From the NCBI RefSeq assembly GCF_035621455.1, contig NZ_CP141822.1, positions 2,604,001-2,668,000 on the forward strand: 64,000 nt of DNA, given 5' to 3'. The translations under genes were made by a program, and so were the position numbers. Below are positions 51,232 through 61,072 of this stretch, one piece after another. The notes below the pieces were generated by a model, which saw nothing but the letters and a program-made list of their open reading frames with translations, did not search any database and had not been told where the DNA came from. Origin of the DNA: Vibrio natriegens NBRC 15636 = ATCC 14048 = DSM 759 (GTDB lineage: Bacteria > Pseudomonadota > Gammaproteobacteria > Enterobacterales > Vibrionaceae). Positions within the stretch are counted from its first letter, which is position 1. Every line of letters starts with the position of its first letter.

Positions 51232-52098
51232 TTACGCTTCTACTTTGTTCAGGTGAATATCCATTTGTGGGAATGGAATCTCGATGCCATTTGCATCCAA
51301 AGCTTCTTTGATGCCTTGCATTGAGTCAAAGTAAACGCCCCAGTAATCTGCCGTTTTAACCCAAGGACGAACAACAAAGTTAACTGAAGAATCCGCTAGA
51401 GCCAGTACACCGATTGTCATATCTGGATCTTTAAGGATGCGTGGATCTTTTTCTAGTGTTTCACGGATAACTTTCTTAGTTAGTTTCAGATCCGCTTTAT
51501 AAGAAACACCAATAACCAAATCAACACGGCGAGTCGCGTGACGAGAGTAGTTAGTGATTGCACCGCCAATAACTGAAGAGTTAGGAACTACAACCATTTT
51601 GTTATCAGGCGTTTTTAGAATCGTTTGGAAAATTTGAATTGCTTCAACACTACCCGCTACACCACCGATTTCTACATAATCGCCAGACTTAAATGGACGG
51701 AATGCAACGATAAGCACGCCTGCCGCAAAGTTTGATAGTGAACCTTGCAGAGCAAGACCAACAGCAAGACCAGCCGCACCGATTACCGCAACTACAGAGG
51801 CAGTTTGAACACCTACACGACCAAGAGCGGCGATAAGAACGATAACGAACAGTAAGTAACGAACAAGACCGTGAATAAATTCAACGACAGCCTTATCCAT
51901 GTTTTTCTTTTCAAGTACTTTAGCTACACTTCCAGCGACTGCTTTAACGATAATATTACCGATAAATAGAATAATCAGTGCTGAAATAATGTTTACACCA
52001 TATTGAACAAGAAGGTCTGAGTTGTTTGAAAGCCAAGTCTCAGCTTTAGTCAGCCCATCTGTTAATGTGTTATCGATACCCACCGATTCACCTGCCAT
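51232..52098 (-). CDS. mscS: small-conductance mechanosensitive channel MscS
   Basis: MscS is a homoheptameric inner-membrane channel that releases osmolytes on hypo-osmotic shock. The start MAGESVGIDNTLTDGLTKAE gives 288 aa, preceded by GAGGATAAG; a Met eleven codons earlier is less likely. It has three membrane helices, with the pore helix TM3 rich in Gly and Ala (VVAVIGAAGLAVGLALQGSLSNFAAGVLI), followed by the beta domain (FKSGDYVEIGGVAGSVEAI, VVVPNSSVIGGAITNYSRH). It is downstream of fbaA, as in E. coli. Confidence 0.96.
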   Translation of the reverse strand: MAGESVGIDNTLTDGLTKAETWLSNNSDLLVQYGVNIISALIILFIGNIIVKAVAGSVAKVLEKKNMDKAVVEFIHGLVRYLLFVIVLIAALGRVGVQTASVVAVIGAAGLAVGLALQGSLSNFAAGVLIVAFRPFKSGDYVEIGGVAGSVEAIQIFQTILKTPDNKMVVVPNSSVIGGAITNYSRHATRRVDLVIGVSYKADLKLTKKVIRETLEKDPRILKDPDMTIGVLALADSSVNFVVRPWVKTADYWGVYFDSMQGIKEALDANGIEIPFPQMDIHLNKVEA

Positions 52099-52540
52099 AA
52101 TGCTTATCCTCAAATCAAGATATAAAACCAATTGCCGCTTATTTATGAACCTTATTTTTTATAGGTTCTTATCTGTAACAATATCACTATTATAAAACTG
52201 AACAGTGTCAGAATTTTGGCACGATATATCAACTTTGACGTTTTGCAAAGTCAGAATTTCGCAAAGAGAAGCAAAACAAGACGTTATCAGAGTTTTCCTA
52301 TATCTGCCTGTTACAGGTTACGCAATGCTAACCCATTTCGCTACTTTTATTACCTAAATCCAAACATGCAGTCTACAAAAAGCAACCTGTTGTATACCAA
52401 TCATACACAACCAATGCTGGTAGTAAATTATTCAATAACGATCGTAGGTTTTAAAGAGCGCCAATCAGATAAACAGCAGATTGAAGACATAAAAAAACCC
52501 GCTCAATGAGCGGGTTTTTAACAACTTTAATTCAATCGAA
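52099..52540. other. intergenic region fbaA to mscS (442 bp)
   Basis: It contains the fbaA terminator at its right end and an AT-rich stretch with a minus-strand TATAAT near 52187-52192 that could serve mscS; no matching -35 is seen. Nothing else stands out and no frame looks coding. Confidence 0.5.
52491..52519. terminator. fbaA terminator
   Basis: AAACCCGCTC-AAT-GAGCGGGTTT is flanked by runs of A and T. It lies 22 bp after the fbaA stop on the minus strand. Confidence 0.9.
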
Positions 52541-53617
52541 TTATAGTACGTCAACTGCGTTAAGGTCAGCAAATGCTTGCTCAAGACGAGTAACCATTGA
52601 AGCTTGACCAGCACGTAGCCATACGCGTGGATCGTAGTACTTCTTGTTTGGCGCGTCTTCGCCAGTTGGGTTACCGATTTGACCTTGTAGGTAATCGTGG
52701 TTTTCAGCTTCGTACTTACGGATACCATCCCAAGTTGCCCACTGTGTATCTGTATCGATGTTCATTTTGATAACACCGTAACCGATAGACTCTTGGATTT
52801 CTGCTTGAGAAGAACCAGAACCACCGTGGAATACGAAGTTTAGAGAGTTAGCTGGTAGGCCGAACTTCTCAGAAACGTACGCTTGAGAATCACGTAGGAT
52901 AGTTGGAGTAAGAACAACGTTACCTGGCTTGTAAACGCCGTGTACGTTACCGAAAGATGCTGCGATAGTGAAACGGTGGCTAACTGCACTTAGTTTCTCG
53001 TATGCGTAAGCAACGTCTTCTGGAGAAGTGTAAAGCTCAGATGCGTCCATGTCAGAGTTATCTACGCCGTCTTCTTCACCACCAGTACAACCTAGTTCGA
53101 TCTCTAGAGTCATGTTCATCTTAGCCATACGCTCTAGGTATTTAGCACAGATTTCGATGTTCTCTTCTAGAGACTCTTCAGAAAGGTCGATCATGTGAGA
53201 AGAGAATAGAGGCTTACCAGTTTGAGCGAAGTGCTCTTCACCAGCATCTAGTAGACCGTCGATCCAAGGTAGAAGTTTCTTAGCAGCGTGGTCAGTGTGT
53301 AGAATTACTGGTACACCGTAAGCTTCAGCTACAGCGTGAACGTATTTAGCACCAGCTACAGCACCAAGGATTTGAGCACCTTGACCTTCAAGTTTCACGC
53401 CTTTACCAGCGAAGAAAGCTGCGCCGCCGTTAGAGAACTGAACAACAACTGGAGCTTTAACTTTTGCTGCTGCTTCTAGTACTGCGTTTACAGAGTCAGT
53501 ACCTACAACGTTTACAGCTGGAAGTGCGAAGTTGTTTTCTTTCGCTACTTCAAAAACTTTCTGAACGTCATCGCCAGAGATAACACCTGGTTTTACGAAG
53601 TCGAAGATCTTAGACAT
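52541..53617 (-). CDS. fbaA: class II fructose-bisphosphate aldolase
   Basis: This zinc aldolase cleaves fructose 1,6-bisphosphate. The 358-aa protein has the zinc site VILHTDHAAKKLLPWIDGLL, LEIELGCTGGEEDGVDN, FGNVHGVYKPGNV, and the C-terminal VFHGGSGSSQAEI and KMNIDTDTQWATWDG. It is downstream of pgk on the same strand across 154 bp that hold a hairpin and a PurR-like palindrome, so it probably has its own promoter. Confidence 0.98.
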   Translation of the reverse strand: MSKIFDFVKPGVISGDDVQKVFEVAKENNFALPAVNVVGTDSVNAVLEAAAKVKAPVVVQFSNGGAAFFAGKGVKLEGQGAQILGAVAGAKYVHAVAEAYGVPVILHTDHAAKKLLPWIDGLLDAGEEHFAQTGKPLFSSHMIDLSEESLEENIEICAKYLERMAKMNMTLEIELGCTGGEEDGVDNSDMDASELYTSPEDVAYAYEKLSAVSHRFTIAASFGNVHGVYKPGNVVLTPTILRDSQAYVSEKFGLPANSLNFVFHGGSGSSQAEIQESIGYGVIKMNIDTDTQWATWDGIRKYEAENHDYLQGQIGNPTGEDAPNKKYYDPRVWLRAGQASMVTRLEQAFADLNAVDVL

Positions 53618-53674
53618 GGATTCAATCCTATTTATCTGTCGTTTTTAAACAAAACTTGTTAAGTTGAAAATCTT

Positions 53675-53686
53675 GCAAACGTTTGC
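53675..53686. promoter_or_regulatory. PurR/LacI-type palindrome upstream of fbaA
   Basis: GCAAACGTTTGC is a perfect 12-bp palindrome, identical to the core of the PurR operator, located 58 bp before the fbaA start. A Cra-like regulator of the same LacI family is an alternative reader, since the E. coli epd-pgk-fba operon is Cra-controlled. Confidence 0.55.
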
Positions 53687-53737
53687 TCACAACAGAGGCT
53701 ATTCTAGCAGAGTTCCTCTCACGTTGCAGCAAACAAC

Positions 53738-53764
53738 AAAGCGGGAGAATAACTCCCCCGCTTT
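53738..53764 (-). terminator. hairpin between pgk and fbaA
   Basis: AAAGCGGG-GAG pairs with CTC-CCGCTTT around TTATT, just after pgk. The following T tract is interrupted (TTTGTTGTTTGC), suggesting partial termination. Confidence 0.6.
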
Positions 53765-53771
53765 GCTTTAA

Positions 53772-54932
53772 TTACTTAGCGCGTGCTTCTAGCATTTCTA
53801 CTGCAGGAAGAACTTTACCTTCTACAAACTCAAGGAAAGCGCCGCCACCAGTAGAGATGTAAGATACGTCAGCTTTGATACCGAACTTGTCGATAGCTGC
53901 TAGCGTGTCACCACCACCTGCAACAGAGAAGCCTTCAGAAGTTGCGATAGCTTCAGAGATACCTTTAGTACCAGCTTCGAAGTTCTTGAACTCGAATACA
54001 CCTACTGGACCATTCCAAAGGATAGTTTTCGCGTTTTTAAGAATCTCAGCTAGTGCCGCTGTTGAGTCAGGGCCAAGGTCGAAGATCATGTCGTCGTCTT
54101 GAACTTCAGAAACGTCTTTGATTTCAGCTTCTGCGTTTTCATCGAATGCTTTCGCACATGCAACGTCAGTTGCTACTGGAATTGCACACTCATCCATTAG
54201 CTTCTTAGCTGTGTCTACTAGGTCTGCTTCGTATAGAGACTTACCAACGTTGTGGCCCGCAGCTGCGATGAATGTGTTTGCGATACCGCCACCAACAACA
54301 AGCTGGTCAGCGATTTTAGATAGAGACTCAAGAACAGTCAGTTTAGTAGAAACTTTTGAACCACCTACGATAGCAACCATTGGACGAGCTGGGTTGTCCA
54401 TTGCTTTGCCTAGTGCATCTAGTTCGTTTGCTAGTAGAGGACCAGCACAAGCTACTGGAGCGTGCATACCAACGCCGTGAGTTGACGCTTGAGCACGGTG
54501 AGCCGTACCGAATGCATCCATTACGAATACGTCACATAGTGCTGCGTACTTCTTAGATAGCTCTTCTTCGTTTTTCTTTTCGCCTTTGTTGAAGCGAACG
54601 TTTTCTAGAACAACAAGTTCACCAGCGTTTAGCTCTAGGCCATCTAGGTAGTCTTTTGCTAGCTTAACTTCGCAATCTAGTGCGTCGTTTAGGTAGTTAA
54701 CAACAGGTTGTAGAGAGAACTCTTCAGCGTATTCACCTTCAGTTGGGCGACCTAGGTGAGAAGTAACCATTACTTTAGCGCCTGCTTCTAGGCAGTGCTT
54801 AATAGTTGGAAGAGATGCGATGATACGTGCATCAGAAGTTACTTTTCCGTCTTTTACTGGCACGTTTAGGTCAGCACGGATAAATACACGTTTACCTGCA
54901 AGATCCAGGTCAGTCATCTTGATTACAGACAT
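53772..54932 (-). CDS. pgk: phosphoglycerate kinase
   Basis: The enzyme makes ATP from 1,3-bisphosphoglycerate. The start [26 protein letters not shown] gives 386 aa, preceded by GAGAGGACA. Signatures are [42 protein letters not shown], the [11 protein letters not shown] segment and the nucleotide site [11 protein letters not shown]. It lies between epd and fbaA. Confidence 0.98.
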   Translation of the reverse strand: MSVIKMTDLDLAGKRVFIRADLNVPVKDGKVTSDARIIASLPTIKHCLEAGAKVMVTSHLGRPTEGEYAEEFSLQPVVNYLNDALDCEVKLAKDYLDGLELNAGELVVLENVRFNKGEKKNEEELSKKYAALCDVFVMDAFGTAHRAQASTHGVGMHAPVACAGPLLANELDALGKAMDNPARPMVAIVGGSKVSTKLTVLESLSKIADQLVVGGGIANTFIAAAGHNVGKSLYEADLVDTAKKLMDECAIPVATDVACAKAFDENAEAEIKDVSEVQDDDMIFDLGPDSTAALAEILKNAKTILWNGPVGVFEFKNFEAGTKGISEAIATSEGFSVAGGGDTLAAIDKFGIKADVSYISTGGGAFLEFVEGKVLPAVEMLEARAK

Positions 54933-55086
54933 GTTGTGTCCTCTCAAATATTTAAAAATTAAAGTTTTTGAAAACTCGGCAACCCTGCCAAGCCTGTTAA
55001 TTCTTCAAACTGGTTATAGAATATGGAGACATCCAATATTTATTTCAAGGTTAAAAATAAATATTTTTCCACTGCTGCTTTACGGA

Positions 55087-56127
55087 TTACTTCGCAGCTT
55101 GCATTGCTAAAGCGGTATCCAGCATCCGATTAGCAAAGCCCCATTCGTTATCGCACCATACGAGCATTTTTACTAGCTGCCCGTTACTCACTCTTGTTTG
55201 AGTTCCATCCACAATCGCACTATGGGGGTCGTGATTAAAATCGATGGAAACGAGTGGCGATTCAGTATAGTCAACAATGTCACGTAATGTACACTGAGAT
55301 GCGTTAACAATGGTTTGATTTACGTCATTAACTTTCACATTTGTACTAATTGTGACACTTAAATCCATTGCAGTAACGTTAACTGTCGGAACGCGAACGG
55401 AAATAGCTTCAAATTTGTTAGAAAATTTCGGGAAGATTCTTTCAATCCCCTTATGCAACTTGGTGTCAACAGGAATGATAGATTGGCTTGCAGCACGGGT
55501 ACGACGTAAATCGCTATGGTAAGCGTCGATGACCTGTTGATCGTTCATAGATGAATGGATAGTCGTAATGGTGCCAGACTCAATTCCGAATGCTTCATCT
55601 AAGACTTTGATGATAGGAACGATACAGTTTGTCGTGCAGGAACCATTAGAAACAACGACATGTTCATCTTTAAGGGTTTCGTGGTTTACACCGTAGATAA
55701 TAGTGTTATCGATGTCGGCTGCCCCTGGGTGGGAAAACAGTACTTTTTTAGCACCCGCTTCTATATGCGCTAAGCCGTCAGCTTTACAGCCATAGACACC
55801 CGTACAATCTAATACGATGTCAACTTCGAGGTCACGCCAAGGAAGAAGTTCAATGTCGGCTAGGTGTAAGATCCGGATAGCATCATATTCGCCAGCATCT
55901 TGGTGGCATGAGTTGTGGTGAACATATAAGTGCTCTTGGTCATGAGAGATCTTTTTGCCAAAACGGCCATGACTGGTGTCATATTGAAGTAAGTGCGCCA
56001 TCGCTTCAGGCTGAGCCAGCTCATTTACCGCTACAACCTTAATCTGCTGATGTTTGCCGCTTTCGTACACAGCTCGCAGAACATTACGACCTATACGCCC
56101 AAATCCATTGATCGCAACCTTTAGCAT
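55087..56127 (-). CDS. epd: D-erythrose-4-phosphate dehydrogenase
   Basis: Epd oxidises erythrose 4-phosphate to 4-phosphoerythronate for vitamin B6 synthesis; PdxJ later in that pathway is also in this window. The 346-aa GAPDH-family protein begins [22 protein letters not shown] and has the catalytic Cys in [19 protein letters not shown]. Position in the tkt-epd-pgk-fba cluster and features such as [14 protein letters not shown] favour Epd over glycolytic GapA. Confidence 0.95.
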   Translation of the reverse strand: MLKVAINGFGRIGRNVLRAVYESGKHQQIKVVAVNELAQPEAMAHLLQYDTSHGRFGKKISHDQEHLYVHHNSCHQDAGEYDAIRILHLADIELLPWRDLEVDIVLDCTGVYGCKADGLAHIEAGAKKVLFSHPGAADIDNTIIYGVNHETLKDEHVVVSNGSCTTNCIVPIIKVLDEAFGIESGTITTIHSSMNDQQVIDAYHSDLRRTRAASQSIIPVDTKLHKGIERIFPKFSNKFEAISVRVPTVNVTAMDLSVTISTNVKVNDVNQTIVNASQCTLRDIVDYTESPLVSIDFNHDPHSAIVDGTQTRVSNGQLVKMLVWCDNEWGFANRMLDTALAMQAAK

Positions 56128-56225
56128 TTATCCTTCGCCCTACCAATAATTCGTGTCACAGATAGTACCCGATGACAAACAAAAACGCATTAAGTATGTG
56201 CTTTTTACCGACACTATGGGTATAA

Positions 56226-56253
56226 AAAAGCCGAGCATCGCTGCTCGGCTTTT
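56226..56253. terminator. tkt terminator
   Basis: AAAAGCCGAGCA pairs with TGCTCGGCTTTT around TCGC, 16 bp after the tkt stop on the minus strand. Confidence 0.9.
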
Positions 56254-56268
56254 CATTAACGTATTTAA

Positions 56269-58263
56269 TTACGCTAATAGCTCTTTTGCAGTATTTACTA
56301 CGTTTTCTGTAGTAAAACCGAACATCTTGAACAGTTCGCCTGCTGGTGCAGATTCACCGAAGGTAGTCATACCGATGATCTTGCCGCCGAAGCCTACATA
56401 CTTGTACCAGAAGTCTGCGATGCCCGCTTCGATAGCGATACGCGCTGTAACGTCTGATGGCAGTACTGCTTCACGGTAAGCTGCGTCTTGTTTGTCGAAT
56501 GCATCTGTTGATGGCATTGAAACAACACGTACTTGCTTGCCTTCTGCAGTTAGCTGCGCTGCTGCTTCAACCGCTAGCTCAACTTCTGAACCTGTTGCGA
56601 TAAGGATAAGCTCTGGCTTGCCTTCGCAATCTTTCAGGATGTAAGCACCTTTCGCGATGTCTGCTACTTGCTCTGCAGTACGCTCTTGTTGTGCTAGGTT
56701 CTGACGAGAGAAGATAAGTGCTGTTGGTGCATCTTTACGTTCAATCGCTAGTTTCCAAGCCACTGCTGATTCAACCTGGTCACATGGACGCCATGTGCTC
56801 ATGTTTGGAGTCAGACGTAGAGAAGCCATTTGCTCAACTGGTTGGTGAGTTGGGCCATCTTCGCCAAGACCGATAGAATCGTGCGTGTATACCTGGATGT
56901 TCTGAACTTTCATCAGAGCCGCCATGCGCATTGCGTTACGAGCGTATTCCATGAACATCAGGAACGTTGCACCGTAAGGAACGAAACCGCCGTGTAGCGC
57001 GATACCGTTCATGATCGCTGTCATACCAAACTCACGCACACCGTAGTGGATGTAGTTACCTGAGAAGTCATTCGCTTCAAGAGACTTAGAGCCAGACCAC
57101 ATAGTAAGGTTAGAAGGTGCAAGGTCAGCAGAGCCGCCCATGAATTCTGGAAGCATTTGACCAAACGCCTCTAGCGCATTTTGAGAGGCTTTACGTGACG
57201 CGATATTTGCTGGGTTTGATTGAAGATCAGCAATGATTTGGTTTGCTTTCTCTTCCCACTGTGCAGGTAGCTCGCCGTTTAGACGACGCTTCAGCTCAGC
57301 CGCTTCTGCTGGGTAAGCCGCAGCGTAAGCATCAAATTTCTCGTTCCAAGCCGCTTCTTTTGCTGCGCCAGCTTCTTTTGCATCCCACTCTGCGTATACA
57401 TCTGCAGGGATTTCAAATGGACCGAATTCCCAACCAAGGTACTCGCGTGCCGCTTGAACTTCATCTTGACCTAGAGGCGCACCGTGACAGTCGTGAGAAC
57501 CAGACTTGTTAGGAGAGCCGAAACCGATGATCGTCTTAGTACAGATTAATGTAGGACGAGGGTCTGCTTTAGCCGCTTCAATTGCAGCATTGATCGCATC
57601 AGGATCGTGACCGTCTACTGCAGGGATTACGTGCCAGCCGTACGCTTCAAAACGCTTAGGTGTATCGTCAGAGAACCAACCTTCAACGTGACCATCGATA
57701 GAGATGCCGTTGTCATCCCAGAACGCGATCAGTTTGCCAAGACCTAGTGTGCCCGCCAAAGAACAAGCTTCGTGCGAAATACCTTCCATCAGACAGCCAT
57801 CACCTAAGAACGCATAAGTGAAGTGGTCAACGATGTCGTGGCCTTCTTTGTTGAACTGTGCAGCAAGTGCTTTTTCAGCCATTGCCATACCAACTGCGTT
57901 AGTAATGCCTTGACCTAGAGGACCTGTTGTTGTCTCGATACCTGGTGCATAACCGTACTCTGGGTGACCCGGAGTTTTTGAATGAAGCTGACGGAAGTTT
58001 TTCAGATCGTCGATTGATAGCTCATAACCCGTTAGGTGTAGTAGAGAGTAAATCAACATTGAGCCATGGCCGTTTGAAAGTACAAAACGGTCACGATCAG
58101 CCCATTCTGGGTTCGATGGGTTGTGGTTTAGATGAGAGCGCCAAAGAACTTCAGCGATATCAGCCATACCCATAGGTGCACCTGGGTGACCTGAGTTAGC
58201 TTGTTGAACACCATCCATGCTTAGAGCACGGATTGCATTGGCAAGATGTTTACGAGACGACAT
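56269..58263 (-). CDS. tkt: transketolase
   Basis: This thiamine diphosphate enzyme of the non-oxidative pentose phosphate pathway is 664 aa. Visible features are [23 protein letters not shown], the ThDP/Mg motif [47 protein letters not shown], and [23 protein letters not shown]. It is first in the minus-strand tkt-epd-pgk-fba set and divergent from metK. The gene symbol in Vibrio is tktA or tkt depending on annotation. Confidence 0.97.
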   Translation of the reverse strand: MSSRKHLANAIRALSMDGVQQANSGHPGAPMGMADIAEVLWRSHLNHNPSNPEWADRDRFVLSNGHGSMLIYSLLHLTGYELSIDDLKNFRQLHSKTPGHPEYGYAPGIETTTGPLGQGITNAVGMAMAEKALAAQFNKEGHDIVDHFTYAFLGDGCLMEGISHEACSLAGTLGLGKLIAFWDDNGISIDGHVEGWFSDDTPKRFEAYGWHVIPAVDGHDPDAINAAIEAAKADPRPTLICTKTIIGFGSPNKSGSHDCHGAPLGQDEVQAAREYLGWEFGPFEIPADVYAEWDAKEAGAAKEAAWNEKFDAYAAAYPAEAAELKRRLNGELPAQWEEKANQIIADLQSNPANIASRKASQNALEAFGQMLPEFMGGSADLAPSNLTMWSGSKSLEANDFSGNYIHYGVREFGMTAIMNGIALHGGFVPYGATFLMFMEYARNAMRMAALMKVQNIQVYTHDSIGLGEDGPTHQPVEQMASLRLTPNMSTWRPCDQVESAVAWKLAIERKDAPTALIFSRQNLAQQERTAEQVADIAKGAYILKDCEGKPELILIATGSEVELAVEAAAQLTAEGKQVRVVSMPSTDAFDKQDAAYREAVLPSDVTARIAIEAGIADFWYKYVGFGGKIIGMTTFGESAPAGELFKMFGFTTENVVNTAKELLA

Positions 58264-58415
58264 GTCTGCTCCTGAGTACGTTAAGCGAAACGAAAAAATT
58301 GGTCATAATTCTCTCAAAGCCCCTCAGGGTGTGCAAACGATTTCCACCCCAAAACCTCACAAATATTGCATCTGTGAATTTAAATCCCCTGAAACTCCCA
58401 AAATAATAAATAACT

Positions 58416-58431
58416 CACGCAAACGTTTAGT
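58416..58431. promoter_or_regulatory. PurR/LacI-type palindrome between tkt and metK
   Basis: CACGCAAACGTTTAGT keeps the left half of the PurR operator (ACGCAAACGTTT) and loses part of the right half. It lies 153 bp before tkt and just upstream of the metK promoter. Confidence 0.45.
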
Positions 58432-58454
58432 TGTGACAAAAACCAAAAAAGAGC

Positions 58455-58482
58455 TTGTAATTCGAGCAATCAAACTTAGAAT
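58455..58482 (+). promoter_or_regulatory. probable metK promoter
   Basis: TTGTAA (58455-58460) and TAGAAT (58477-58482) have a 16-bp spacer. Transcription would start near 58489, inside the MetJ operator, which fits repression. Confidence 0.6.
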
Positions 58483-58506
58483 AGCCGTCTAGATGTAGAT
58501 ACACCT
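58483..58506. promoter_or_regulatory. MetJ operator (three met boxes) before metK
   Basis: Three contiguous eight-bp units, AGCCGTCT, AGATGTAG and ATACACCT, match AGACGTCT at seven, five and five positions. MetJ with SAM represses metK in enterobacteria. Confidence 0.7.
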
Positions 58507-58529
58507 GCATATATTAGTATTATTTTGCG

Positions 58530-58575
58530 CTGGAGCGTTTATCATGCTCCAGTTTTAAACCAGATATAGTGGAGC
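58530..58575 (+). promoter_or_regulatory. metK leader: competing hairpins, one sequestering the ribosome site
   Basis: Hairpin A is CTGGAGC (58530-58536) with GCTCCAG (58546-58552), followed by TTTT. Hairpin B would pair GCTCCA (58546-58551) with TGGAGC (58570-58575), which contains the metK Shine-Dalgarno GGAG. The two cannot form together. No known SAM riboswitch motif is visible. Confidence 0.45.
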
Positions 58576-58579
58576 TAAC

Positions 58580-59734
58580 ATGGCTAAGCACCTGTTTACT
58601 TCTGAGTCAGTATCAGAAGGTCATCCAGATAAAATTGCAGACCAGATTTCTGATGCGGTTCTTGACGCGATTCTAGAGCAAGATCCAAAGGCTCGTGTTG
58701 CATGTGAGACTTACGTTAAAACCGGTATGGTAATGGTGGGTGGTGAAATCACGACTTCAGCATGGGTTGACATTGAAGAGCTAACTCGTGAAACCGTTCG
58801 TGAAATCGGCTACGTACACTCAGATATGGGTTTTGATGCGAACTCTTGTGCAGTACTAAACACAATTGGTAAACAGTCACCAGATATCAACCAAGGTGTT
58901 GATAAAGCGGATCCAAAAGAGCAAGGCGCCGGTGACCAAGGCATCATGTTCGGTTACGCATGTAACGAAACTGAAGTTTTAATGCCAGCTCCAATTACTT
59001 ACTCTCACCGTCTTGTTGAAAAACAAGCAGAAGTACGTAAGAACGGTACACTTCCTTGGTTACGTCCAGATGCGAAATCTCAGGTAACGTTCCAATACGA
59101 CCAAGGTAAGATCGTAGGTATCGATGCTGTTGTTCTATCAACTCAGCACTGTGATTCAATCTCAACTCCTGAACTGCGTGAAGCGGTAATGGAAGAGATC
59201 ATCAAGCCAGTTCTACCTTCAGAGTGGATCAACAAAGAGACTAACTTCTTCATCAACCCAACTGGCCGTTTCGTAATCGGTGGTCCAATGGGTGACTGTG
59301 GTCTAACTGGTCGTAAGATTATCGTAGATACTTACGGCGGTGCGGCTCGTCACGGTGGTGGTGCGTTCTCAGGTAAAGATCCATCAAAAGTTGACCGTAG
59401 TGCAGCATACGCAGCGCGTTACGTAGCGAAAAACATCGTTGCAGCTGGTATGGCTGACCGTTGTGAAATCCAACTTTCTTACGCTATCGGTGTGGCAGAT
59501 CCAACGTCAATCATGGTGGAAACGTTTGGTACTGAGAAAGTATCTCACGACATCATCATCGAAGCAGTACGTCAGTTCTTCGACCTACGTCCATACGGTC
59601 TGCAAGAAATGCTTAACCTTCTGCAGCCAATCTACAAGAAGACAGCAGCATACGGCCACTTTGGTCGTGAAGAGTTCCCATGGGAAGCGACTGATAAAGC
59701 AGCACTTCTTCGCGAATTCGCTGGCATCAAGTAA
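58580..59734 (+). CDS. metK: S-adenosylmethionine synthetase
   Basis: MetK makes SAM from methionine and ATP. The 384-aa protein has [43 protein letters not shown], the P-loop-like [23 protein letters not shown] and the C-terminal [10 protein letters not shown]. Ribosome site GGAG is five bases before the ATG. Codon use suggests high expression. Control is probably by MetJ (58483-58506), and possibly by leader folding. Confidence 0.98.
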   Translation: MAKHLFTSESVSEGHPDKIADQISDAVLDAILEQDPKARVACETYVKTGMVMVGGEITTSAWVDIEELTRETVREIGYVHSDMGFDANSCAVLNTIGKQSPDINQGVDKADPKEQGAGDQGIMFGYACNETEVLMPAPITYSHRLVEKQAEVRKNGTLPWLRPDAKSQVTFQYDQGKIVGIDAVVLSTQHCDSISTPELREAVMEEIIKPVLPSEWINKETNFFINPTGRFVIGGPMGDCGLTGRKIIVDTYGGAARHGGGAFSGKDPSKVDRSAAYAARYVAKNIVAAGMADRCEIQLSYAIGVADPTSIMVETFGTEKVSHDIIIEAVRQFFDLRPYGLQEMLNLLQPIYKKTAAYGHFGREEFPWEATDKAALLREFAGIK

Positions 59735-60209
59735 TCGAGCTTGCTCTGAATTTCCAAAGCCCTCGCCTTATGGTGGGGGCTTTTTGTTTCCCCCGACTCC
59801 CCTCCTTCTCTATCCTCCAGCCCCACCCACTAAGAACAAATTTTAAGCAAATAGTTGTAAATTCCCCCAACTCCGCCAATAGTTAAAATATTGTTAAATT
59901 GCGTTTCCGTAACAACGTGGATGTAAGCTAGTGTGACGACAGCAACCTTGGGGAAAACGTTAGCTAAACATCCTTTATGCTTTTAAAACTTATAGGGGTT
60001 AGTACCAATCCAAGTAAGCAAACTGTCAGGAATAGCGTAGTCAAAACGCCTGAAATTAACGCGTAATGTTTTGATAAATAATTATTTTCCAGTCAAACAT
60101 TGTCGCGGAATTATCGAGTATTTGAACGCGTTAGAATGAACAATTATTTACTCCGATGGGTACAAGTCATTTGACAGACAACTGTGTAGGAATAAGCCAA
60201 GGAGGAGTT
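59735..60209. other. intergenic region after metK (475 bp)
   Basis: Apart from the metK terminator, this is AT-rich sequence leading to the DUF2189 gene. I see no RNA hairpin with a T run, no tRNA and no convincing frame. An in-frame upstream start at 60156 for the next gene is possible but has no ribosome site. Confidence 0.5.
59756..59785 (+). terminator. metK terminator
   Basis: AAAGCCCTCGCC pairs with GGTGGGGGCTTT (12 pairs with two wobbles) around TTAT, followed by T. Confidence 0.9.
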
Positions 60210-61007
60210 ATGCCTCGAACAGTCAATCCATCCGACTTCCATAGTAAACGAAAGGAAGTCCCTGATAACGAATACGCTAGAACCATTCCGTGCAACACGG
60301 TCAATCTTAGCGCGCCTTTCCACTGGCTCGCGCTAGGGCTTCATGACTTCGTGCGTATGCCACTCATTAGTGCCTTTTATGGACTGTGCTTCATGGCAGC
60401 AGCGATTGGCATCGTATTGCTTGTGCAATGGCAAGGGACGCACCTTGTCGTGATGCCGAGTTTGATCGTCTATATGCTTATTGGGCCATTTTTAGCCCTA
60501 GGTTTGTATGATGCCAGTTGGGAACGAGAGCGCGGCCACAAAGCTCGCCTGTTCCACTCAATGAAAGCGATAGGTCGTAACTCAAGCTCTCAATGGGCAT
60601 TTGCGGTTCTGCTTGCGGTTTGTATGATTTTCTGGATGCGAATCGCCGCACTTCTCCATGCATTGTACCCTTCCGTTCAAGGTGCACCGCTGACAGAGTT
60701 CTTGCCCTTCTTAGTGATTGGGTCACTCATTGGTTTTGTACTAGCAAGCGTGGTATTCAGCATTTCTGCCTTCTCTATTCCATTAATGATGGAGCGCAGA
60801 GTTGACATGATGACGGCGGTATTCACCAGCTTTAATGCGGTCAAATCCAACATTCCAGCAATGATCGTGTGGGCGGCAATCATCTGTGGGGGTATCTTAA
60901 TTGGTTTCGCCACCTACGGAATCGGTATGCTGTTTACTATGCCTATTCTCGGCTACGGTACTTGGCACGCCTACCATGCAACGATTAAGAAAAAACACAC
61001 ACCTTAA
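60210..61007 (+). CDS. DUF2189 family membrane protein
   Basis: This is a multi-pass inner-membrane protein of unknown role. The start MPRTVNPSDFHSKRKE gives 265 aa and follows AAGGAGGAG. About six hydrophobic helices are seen: about 58-78, 86-104, 130-150, 168-193, 212-235 and 236-252. Characteristic segments are LALGLHDFVRMPLISAFYGLCF and IGPFLALGLYDASWERERGHKA. It sits alone between metK and sprT with a terminator behind it. The function cannot be assigned. Confidence 0.85.
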   Translation: MPRTVNPSDFHSKRKEVPDNEYARTIPCNTVNLSAPFHWLALGLHDFVRMPLISAFYGLCFMAAAIGIVLLVQWQGTHLVVMPSLIVYMLIGPFLALGLYDASWERERGHKARLFHSMKAIGRNSSSQWAFAVLLAVCMIFWMRIAALLHALYPSVQGAPLTEFLPFLVIGSLIGFVLASVVFSISAFSIPLMMERRVDMMTAVFTSFNAVKSNIPAMIVWAAIICGGILIGFATYGIGMLFTMPILGYGTWHAYHATIKKKHTP

Positions 61008-61027
61008 TTCAGTGATGCTATGATCCG

Positions 61028-61052
61028 GCCCTCGCAACTGCGGGGGCTTTTT
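61028..61052 (+). terminator. terminator of the DUF2189 gene
   Basis: GCCCTCGCA-AC-TGCGGGGGC (nine pairs, one wobble) is followed by TTTTT. It lies just before the sprT ribosome site. Confidence 0.85.
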
Positions 61053-61072
61053 ATTGAACTTGAGAGGAACGA

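Larger units (their letters stand above)
58264..58579. other. divergent regulatory region tkt|metK (316 bp)
   Basis: No coding frame is supported. From left to right it holds a PurR-like palindrome (58416-58431), a plus-strand promoter (58455-58482), a MetJ operator (58483-58506), and the metK leader with two competing hairpins (58530-58575). Confidence 0.7.

Noticed and set aside
52216..52509. Plus-strand frame of 97 codons in the mscS-fbaA gap
   Set aside because: No ribosome site, it runs through the fbaA terminator and its translation resembles no protein.
58264..58492. Plus-strand frame of about 90 codons between tkt and metK (58217-58492)
   Set aside because: It overlaps the tkt start and the promoter, has no ribosome site and low-complexity Lys-rich translation.
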